6,910 bases of DNA from Candidatus Hecatellales archaeon B24. GTDB taxonomy: Archaea > Thermoproteota > Bathyarchaeia > Hecatellales > Hecatellaceae. Position 1 is the first letter of the stretch; every line of letters begins with the position of its first letter. The DNA is taken from the NCBI GenBank assembly GCA_001593855.1, contig LUCC01000039.1, forward strand, positions 1-6,910. Reading direction: 5' to 3'. Both the position numbers and the translations under genes were made by a program. Shown piece by piece: positions 1-4,419 of the stretch. The notes under the pieces are model-generated. The model did no database searches, was not told where the DNA came from, and saw only the letters and a program-made list of their open reading frames with translations.

Positions 1-56
1 CGTACTTTTTCAGCTTTCTCAGGAGTCATCTTCCTGAGGGATAAAGCCTTCTGCAC
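1..56 (-). CDS. Possible 5' end of an unidentified gene, cut by window edge
   Basis: On the minus strand one frame is open from the left edge back through the tRNA CCA end. Candidate starts in that frame are GTG at 56-54 and ATG at 29-27. From the GTG it reads roughly VQKALSLRKMTPEKAEKVR, a charged, helix-like peptide with protein-like composition. The ATG has an AGGA at 35-32, which is too close to be a convincing Shine-Dalgarno; the GTG has none. The frame stays protein-like upstream of both candidates, so the true start is unsettled. It would follow the tRNA gene in the same direction, possibly as read-through. Too little is visible to name a product. Confidence 0.3.
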   Translation of the reverse strand, partial: MQKALSLRKMTPEKAEKV

Positions 57-89
57 GTAGGCTTCAAGAGGGCTGTTTGAAGGTGTGAA

Positions 90-180
90 TGGTGGGCCGG
101 GCCGGATTTGAACCGGCGACCCCACGGTTTCTGCAGTTGTCTATCAGCCGTGTGCTCTAACCAGGCTGAGCCACCGGCCC
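90..180 (-). tRNA. trnI: tRNA-Ile (anticodon GAU) with 13-nt intron and encoded CCA
   Basis: The reverse complement folds into a complete cloverleaf. The acceptor stem GGGCCGG/CCGGCCC is fully paired. The D arm is GCTC/GAGC with GG in the loop, the anticodon stem is CACGG/CCGTG, the variable region is GGGTC and the T arm is GCCGG-TTCAAAT-CCGGC. The discriminator is A (93), followed by a genome-encoded CCA (92-90). The region between the anticodon stem halves is 20 nt instead of 7. Removing 13 nt (141-129) leaves the loop CTGATAA with anticodon GAT at 145-143, which is isoleucine GAU. The spliced length is 75 nt without CCA. The body resembles archaeal tRNA-Ile(GAU). Nearly all stem pairs are G-C, as in thermophiles. 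It lies 52 bp downstream of herA on the same strand. Confidence 0.95.
129..141 (-). other. Archaeal tRNA intron, canonical 37/38 position
   Basis: The 13-nt insert GACAACTGCAGAA lies between A37 and A38 of tRNA-Ile. It can form a bulge-helix-bulge-like fold. Exon C32-U33-G34 pairs with CAG near the intron 3' end. The 3' bulge is AAA, cut as AA^A, and the 5' bulge is UAG, cut as UA^G. Both cuts fall after the second bulge base, as archaeal tRNA endonuclease requires. The expected fourth pair of the central helix would be A35 opposite G, a mismatch, and the intron-side helix is almost absent, so the motif is relaxed. Boundaries are inferred from restoring a 7-nt loop. Confidence 0.8.
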
Positions 181-210
181 TCTGTATTTTAAAATGAGGG
201 AGTGCGACGG

Positions 211-219
211 GATAAAAGT
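211..219 (-). promoter_or_regulatory. TATA-like box for tRNA-Ile
   Basis: The minus strand reads ACTTTTATC preceded by A-rich sequence (AGAAAA, a possible BRE). It lies about 31-39 nt upstream of the mature tRNA 5' end, which would place initiation within about 10 nt of the tRNA. It sits in the 52-bp gap after the herA stop. A similar CTTTTA core precedes nurA. The AT-rich TTTTAAAATA at 185-194 is too close to the tRNA to serve as its TATA box. Confidence 0.45.
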
Positions 220-232
220 TTTCTGTTGGAGG

Positions 233-1819
233 TTATACCACGTTGTCTTCGTATCGGGAGCGTTTAACCTCAGCCCTCCTAGCTTCGGCAAGGGTTTCTG
301 CTTTTTCAACTTTAGTTTTTAAATGTTCTTCCAGGTATTCCTTGTAGTCGAAGATTTTCACGGGGACGGCGAACTGGATTTTAGGTTGGGACACCAGTAG
401 GGCTTCTCCTACGTCCAGCATTTTAAGCTCCACGTCAGAGTATTCAAGGTATGGAGTGTTCTCAGAAAGGTAAACTCTGTCCTCTCTAAGCGTGGTTTTC
501 AGAATCAGCTTGGTCCAGAGCTCCGCGAAAACATCCCGGTTGATGAGGGAGGGCCGCGGTGTAACCGCGTTCAAGCCGACTCTGTACTTTCGATGGGTTA
601 GGGCTATGTCCGAGAAGATTCCTCCCCGCTCTTCGAGGAACTTATGGGCTTCCTCCAATGTTATCAGCAAGTATGGAAGCCGAAGCCAGGCCTCATAGTC
701 GCTGCGCCACATTTCACGGTAGTGGCCTACGACTCTGCTTACAACCCATGTGACAACCTGCCTCTGGGTTTCCTCGCTGAGCCCTGAAATGTCAACCAGA
801 ACTGTTTTCCCCCCGGCGATGAGCTCCACTATTTTCTCAGCCACATCCATGCTGAGTCCTGCCTGGAAAACTGCATCGTCGAGGTTTGAAAGCTTTCTTA
901 GGAGGGCTTCTATAACAGGCTTCGAACCTTGAACTTCTCCTCTAACTCCCTCCACGTCTTCCTCCTGGTAGAGGACTACAGCTCTTTCAACCCAGTTCTC
1001 CCCGAAGCTTTTCATGAGTTTAATAGCGTAGTGAACCTGAGGCTGGGAAACGTCTGAAAGTAGCCATTGAAGCTGCTGGGGATTCAAGCCTTTAAGCCCT
1101 ATTCTAAGCGGAGTGAAGTTCACTTCTCCACTCGGCTCGGCTACGCCCACGTATTCAAGATGGGTGGAGGCTAGGGGATGGTCTATAAGCCCTTTACCAA
1201 TGTTTTTGCCTGTGAGAAGCTCTCCTGCGAAGTCGAAGATTAAGCCTACTGCTTCGCCGATGGTTGCCATGAGCTCCGAGTTTAAAACCAGCTCAGCGTT
1301 GGTTTTACCTGACCCTATCTGGCCTACCATGGCAGCCATTCTGGGAATAAAACCCACGTTTAAGCCTACGACCACCTCTTTTATGGGGCCTCTTCCACCC
1401 TCACGGAGGTAGCCTAGCCTGAGGTCTCCAGCCAGGTTTAAGCTGCCGTAGTCCTCGCTTGTGAGAGCCTCAGCCTTCCAGCCGTAGTCAGGGTTAAGGG
1501 TTGGCGTTCTAAGCCTTCCAGCCTCATCCCGTTCCAAGAATAAAACAGCGTCCACATCTCTATACTGCGAGTAGGGGCCAACCGTCCGCATGGAGCCCTT
1601 CAGGTCTTTAAGCTCTTCAACCACATCCAGGGTGGAACAGCTTCCAGCGTTAGTAACTCTGGCATAGAAGAATCTTCCTCCACCTTCAGGAGAAGCCAGC
1701 TTAACTATCTGGCCGAAGCTTACCTCCGCTTCAGCCGTAACCACTAAATTCACCTTGTCGCCCTTGGAGCTTCTAACCCTTCCAAGCTCCAGCTTCCCGG
1801 GTACGACTTTAGAGGTCAA
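233..1819 (-). CDS. herA: HerA-like hexameric DNA translocase/helicase
   Basis: This 528-aa protein matches archaeal HerA, the FtsK/HerA-family ATPase that works with NurA to resect DNA ends for recombination. Residues ~1-90 look like the N-terminal HAS-barrel. The RecA-like core has Walker A GQIGSGKT (166-173), a DFAGEL segment (196-201, where homologs often have DPHGEY), and Walker B YLLITLEEAHKF (383-394, with acidic E389 and E390). RKYRVGL (410-416) leads into VTPRPSLINRDVF (419-431). The family normally has glutamine in this motif (TQRPS or SQRPS); here residue 421 is proline. The C-terminal ~40 residues are a charged helix. The start is TTG, chosen because GGAGG lies 6 nt upstream (1826-1830) and the N-terminus fits a HAS-barrel. 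It overlaps the end of nurA by 11 bp, suggesting coupled translation. The family assignment is strong; normal ATPase activity is less certain because of P421. Confidence 0.93.
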   Translation of the reverse strand: MTSKVVPGKLELGRVRSSKGDKVNLVVTAEAEVSFGQIVKLASPEGGGRFFYARVTNAGSCSTLDVVEELKDLKGSMRTVGPYSQYRDVDAVLFLERDEAGRLRTPTLNPDYGWKAEALTSEDYGSLNLAGDLRLGYLREGGRGPIKEVVVGLNVGFIPRMAAMVGQIGSGKTNAELVLNSELMATIGEAVGLIFDFAGELLTGKNIGKGLIDHPLASTHLEYVGVAEPSGEVNFTPLRIGLKGLNPQQLQWLLSDVSQPQVHYAIKLMKSFGENWVERAVVLYQEEDVEGVRGEVQGSKPVIEALLRKLSNLDDAVFQAGLSMDVAEKIVELIAGGKTVLVDISGLSEETQRQVVTWVVSRVVGHYREMWRSDYEAWLRLPYLLITLEEAHKFLEERGGIFSDIALTHRKYRVGLNAVTPRPSLINRDVFAELWTKLILKTTLREDRVYLSENTPYLEYSDVELKMLDVGEALLVSQPKIQFAVPVKIFDYKEYLEEHLKTKVEKAETLAEARRAEVKRSRYEDNVV

Positions 1820-2879
1820 CTATTTCCTCCCTCAACTCGTAGTCGTGGGTTAAGCCGAGGAGAACCTTCCTGAAGCTGGCTGCCTCAGCCTCCCTTAGCA
1901 GCTCGTCCAGCAAGCCTTCCTCCTCCAGCCCACGGTAAACCTCCTCCTCATATTCGATAAGCTTTGACTCTGGAATGGCCGTCCACCGGTGGGCTAAATA
2001 CAACGGTGCCGGATAGCCGTCACAGCGGGCATCCCTCGCCAGGTACGCCAGCTCCGAAGCCGCTTGGACAGCCGGTTCCTCGGATTCCTCAACCAGGTAG
2101 TCCACTAGGTCGCAGCGGAAAACCCTTCGGCTTGAAGGGGAAAGCTTCACCGCGGAAACTTCAGCGTAGAGCCTTAGCCCTCTAACCTCTCCTACCTTAA
2201 TGGAATGGTAAATCCAGGTTTCTGGGAGGCTTCCCTCCTGGTGAAGCTTCTCCCCGGCGATGCTTAAACTCGCCAGGAGGTCTCGGCCCTGACTGTCCAT
2301 AAGCCTGAGCGAACGTTTAGGAATGGTAACCATTTTCATTTTCCGCCTTCTAGCCTCCTCGTAGAGTTCTAAAAGAAAGTTTTTTGCACCTCCGAAGTAG
2401 GCTGCCCCGTCTAGGAGGCAGAAGTCTTCCTCGCCGAGGCCCATGGATTTAACGGTTCGGAGGGCAAGTTCGCTTTCAAACCTTCTAAGCTTACTCCAAA
2501 CTTCGTAGAGCCTGCGTGAGGGATGGCATACCACGCCGAAGATGTGGTCTTCACAGCCTTCCCCAACTACAACCGGCTTTTCACCCTGAACCTCCACCAC
2601 CACGTAGGCGCAGCGGCTTACGCTGACACGCCAGTAGTTTCCTGAAAGCAGCGTATAGGAGGAGGCATCCACGGAGAGCATGCGTCCTTCAGGTTTGGAG
2701 GCAACCACAGGCAGAAACTTTTCCCTGCGAACCTCCTCGAAGGAAGGCTCACCTTCGGGGAGAGGTTCAGGGGTTGGAGCACCATCGTCAACGTATTTTT
2801 TAAGGTTTTTAACCGCTTCCACTACTTCCTGTTGGAAGCTGTTCAAGGCCTTAGCTCTCCAACCTGAAAGGGTTGGCAC
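1809..2879 (-). CDS. nurA: NurA 5'-3' nuclease
   Basis: This 356-aa protein matches NurA, the dimeric manganese-dependent nuclease with an RNase H-like fold. It docks on HerA and degrades DNA ends to produce 3' tails for recombination. Candidate catalytic residues are in the expected order: D71 in MLSVDASSY, a glutamate in RRFESELALR (E135 or E137), D157 in CLLDGAAY, and Y289 and H297 in the C-terminal hallmark GYPAPLYLAHRW (288-299). The first acidic motif reads DAS where DGS is commoner. The extreme C-terminus is charged. The start is GTG with no Shine-Dalgarno in the preceding 20 nt; a TATA-like box about 26-33 nt upstream suggests a leaderless transcript. It is first in the unit and overlaps herA by 11 bp. 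Unlike many crenarchaeal clusters, no rad50 or mre11 gene adjoins it. Confidence 0.92.
   Translation of the reverse strand: MPTLSGWRAKALNSFQQEVVEAVKNLKKYVDDGAPTPEPLPEGEPSFEEVRREKFLPVVASKPEGRMLSVDASSYTLLSGNYWRVSVSRCAYVVVEVQGEKPVVVGEGCEDHIFGVVCHPSRRLYEVWSKLRRFESELALRTVKSMGLGEEDFCLLDGAAYFGGAKNFLLELYEEARRRKMKMVTIPKRSLRLMDSQGRDLLASLSIAGEKLHQEGSLPETWIYHSIKVGEVRGLRLYAEVSAVKLSPSSRRVFRCDLVDYLVEESEEPAVQAASELAYLARDARCDGYPAPLYLAHRWTAIPESKLIEYEEEVYRGLEEEGLLDELLREAEAASFRKVLLGLTHDYELREEIVDL
1826..1830 (-). promoter_or_regulatory. Shine-Dalgarno site setting the herA TTG start
   Basis: The minus strand reads GGAGG followed by AAATAG and then TTG. This strong ribosome-binding site lies inside the last codons of nurA. 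It supports the unusual TTG as the herA start and suggests that herA is translated from the nurA message. Confidence 0.75.
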
Positions 2880-2904
2880 CGCTTTATTTAAGCTTGTGAG
2901 GAAA

Positions 2905-2912
2905 GTAAAAGT
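2905..2912 (-). promoter_or_regulatory. TATA-like box for nurA-herA
   Basis: The minus strand reads ACTTTTAC, ending about 26 nt before the nurA GTG. At usual archaeal TATA-to-start spacing, transcription would begin at or next to the GTG. That agrees with the absence of a Shine-Dalgarno and suggests leaderless translation. Confidence 0.45.
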
Positions 2913-2932
2913 ATTAACCTCCCAGCTTTAAG
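2912..2932 (+). promoter_or_regulatory. TATA-like elements for the plus-strand operon
   Basis: Two candidates are visible. TATTAA at 2912-2917 would give a start near 2940 and a short leader that includes the Shine-Dalgarno at 2952. CTTTAAG at 2926-2932 would give a start near 2955, which would make the upstream GTG at 2955 leaderless. The first agrees better with the chosen start codon. Sequence alone does not decide between them. Confidence 0.3.
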
Positions 2933-2951
2933 AATGAAGTGAAAAGTCTTT

Positions 2952-2957
2952 GAGGTG
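2952..2957 (+). promoter_or_regulatory. Shine-Dalgarno site for the metallophosphoesterase gene
   Basis: GAGGTG lies 9 nt before the GTG at 2967. This favours that codon over the in-frame GTG at 2955, which overlaps the site itself. Confidence 0.6.
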
Positions 2958-2966
2958 GGTAGAGCG

Positions 2967-3593
2967 GTGAAGATTCTTGCGTGCTCAGACTTCCACGGAA
3001 ACGTTGAAACAGCATCCATGCTGGCTGAGGTCTGCTCTAAAGGTGAATTCAGCTTGATCCTTGTGGCTGGGGACATAACCCACCTTGGACCGCCTGAGGT
3101 TGGAAGAAAAATAATTGGGATCCTGCTGGAAACAGGGAAGCCTGTTCTCCACGTGCCTGGAAACATGGATCCGCCCAGCCTCCACGAGGACCTAAAGGAT
3201 TTAGGGGTAAGCCTTCACGGGCGTGGAGTAACCGTGGAGGGGCTGGCCTTTGTGGGAGCAGGCTTCGAATGCGGGGTTTCAGAAGCCCTGAGAGACGGGG
3301 TTAAACAGCTTGGAGGCAGAAGGCCTGACATCGTTTTAACACATGCTCCACCCTACAATACCAGCGTGGATTTGGCTTGGAGTGGAGCCCATGTGGGCTG
3401 CGAGGAGCTGGCGGAATTCATTTTCAAGTATAAGCCTAAGCTTTCCGTCTGCGGACATATTCATGAGGCTAGGGGAACAGACTGGCTGGGTGAAACCCTG
3501 ATATGCAATCCTGGTCCTGCCTCAAGAGGCTTCTACGCTGAGGTGTTTTTGGAAGGAGAGGTTAAGGTCTTCCTTAAAAGCCTCAAACGTTAA
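2967..3593 (+). CDS. Calcineurin-like metallophosphoesterase (YfcE/Icc type)
   Basis: This 208-aa predicted cytoplasmic phosphoesterase uses two metal ions. All family motifs are present: D8 and H10 in SDFHGN, D36 in AGDITH, N66 in GNMD, H126 in LTHAPPY, and H164/H166 in CGHIHEARG, followed by NPGPASRG (181-188). Its size and motif spacing fit compact YfcE/MJ0936-like phosphodiesterases. It is not Mre11, which is larger and has additional domains. The substrate cannot be read from the sequence. The start at 2967 gives the usual MKILACSDFHGN-type N-terminus and has a Shine-Dalgarno at the right distance; starting at GTG 2955 would add four residues. It is the first gene of a plus-strand cluster, 13 bp before the MBL gene, and is divergent from nurA. 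Confidence 0.9.
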   Translation: MKILACSDFHGNVETASMLAEVCSKGEFSLILVAGDITHLGPPEVGRKIIGILLETGKPVLHVPGNMDPPSLHEDLKDLGVSLHGRGVTVEGLAFVGAGFECGVSEALRDGVKQLGGRRPDIVLTHAPPYNTSVDLAWSGAHVGCEELAEFIFKYKPKLSVCGHIHEARGTDWLGETLICNPGPASRGFYAEVFLEGEVKVFLKSLKR

Positions 3594-3606
3594 AGGTGGT
3601 GAAGTC

Positions 3607-4413
3607 TTGGAGGTCTTCTTTCTCGGGACCGGGGGAGGAAGGTTTGCCATAGTCACCCAGAGGCGTAGAACAGGGGGAGTTAGAATTCTCTCGGGGAAGG
3701 TGAACCTGCATGTTGACCCTGGCCCCGGAGCCCTCGCATACTCCGTTGAGCAGCGTTTAGACCCCCGAAAGATTACAGGAGTTCTCATAACCCATGTTCA
3801 CCCTGACCACGCCAACGATGGAAACGTGATGTTGGAAGCGATGACTGGAGGAGCTGTTAGGAGGCAGGGGTTCCTCGCCTGCGCTAGAAGTGTGACCCGT
3901 GGAAACGAAACAGCGGACCCGGCGGTTTCCAGGTATCACAGGAAGCTTCCAAGCAGGGTTGCAGAGCTTAAAGCTGGAGAAAAAGTTTCCATGGACAGTG
4001 TTGAAGTTGAAGCCGTAAAGGCTGTTCACTACGACCCTGACACCATAGGATTCAAGGTTAAGCTTCCAGAAGGTGAAACCCTCGGCTACACCTCGGATAC
4101 CGAGTACTTTGAGGGAGTCGGTGAAGCCTACCGGAGCGTGGACCTGCTGATTTTATGTTCCATGAGGCCTAGGGGCGCCCCTTTAAAGTGGCATATGTCG
4201 GTGGATGACGCTGTGAAAATTCTGGAGGAAGCCAGGCCTAGGAGGGCTGTTCTAACCCATTTCGGCATGAGAATGCTTTATGATACGACCCCCCAGGAGG
4301 AAGCCAGATACGTGGAGAAGGTTACGGGAGTGCCAACTCAGGCTGCCGAGGACAACATGAAAATTAAAGTTGAGAAGGGTAGGAGTTTAACGGAGTTCTT
4401 CGGTGGAGGCTGA
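3607..4413 (+). CDS. MBL-fold metallohydrolase, RNase Z/PhnP-like
   Basis: This 268-aa protein has a complete metallo-beta-lactamase metal site: H63, H65, D67 and H68 in THVHPDHAND, H141 in AVHYDPD, D164 in YTSDTEY, and H218 in LTHFG. H196 in KWHMSVDDA followed by AVLTHFG resembles the H...LTHFS order of RNase Z. The N-terminal FLGTGGGRF and DPGPGAL (37-43) are typical of an archaeal MBL family of unknown function. I see no obvious RNase Z exosite arm, so tRNA 3' processing is possible but not shown; cyclic phosphodiesterase or other phosphoester activity is equally open. The start is TTG, 13 bp after the previous stop, with GGTG (3595-3598) 8 nt upstream. It ends 6 bp before valS, so it is very probably co-transcribed. 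Confidence 0.88.
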   Translation: MEVFFLGTGGGRFAIVTQRRRTGGVRILSGKVNLHVDPGPGALAYSVEQRLDPRKITGVLITHVHPDHANDGNVMLEAMTGGAVRRQGFLACARSVTRGNETADPAVSRYHRKLPSRVAELKAGEKVSMDSVEVEAVKAVHYDPDTIGFKVKLPEGETLGYTSDTEYFEGVGEAYRSVDLLILCSMRPRGAPLKWHMSVDDAVKILEEARPRRAVLTHFGMRMLYDTTPQEEARYVEKVTGVPTQAAEDNMKIKVEKGRSLTEFFGGG

Positions 4414-4419
4414 GGAGAG

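Noticed and set aside
1..60. Plus-strand gene ending at TAG 58-60
   Set aside because: The 19-codon translation is not protein-like compared with the opposite strand, and it would end facing the tRNA with no supporting signal.
94..106. Repeated gggccgg units as a direct repeat
   Set aside because: They are the adjoining acceptor and T-stem sequences of the tRNA.
131..136. Palindrome CTGCAG as a regulatory site
   Set aside because: It lies inside the tRNA intron, and its CAG half is explained by pairing with exon CTG in the splicing fold.
1113..1412. Plus-strand open frames inside herA and nurA
   Set aside because: They lie opposite strongly supported genes, have low-complexity Ser/Pro-rich translations and no recognisable domain; they are shadow frames.
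2955..3593. Metallophosphoesterase next to nurA-herA as Mre11
   Set aside because: At about 208 residues it is too short, ends right after the GHIHE and NPGP motifs, and has the compact YfcE-type layout with no capping or DNA-binding domain.
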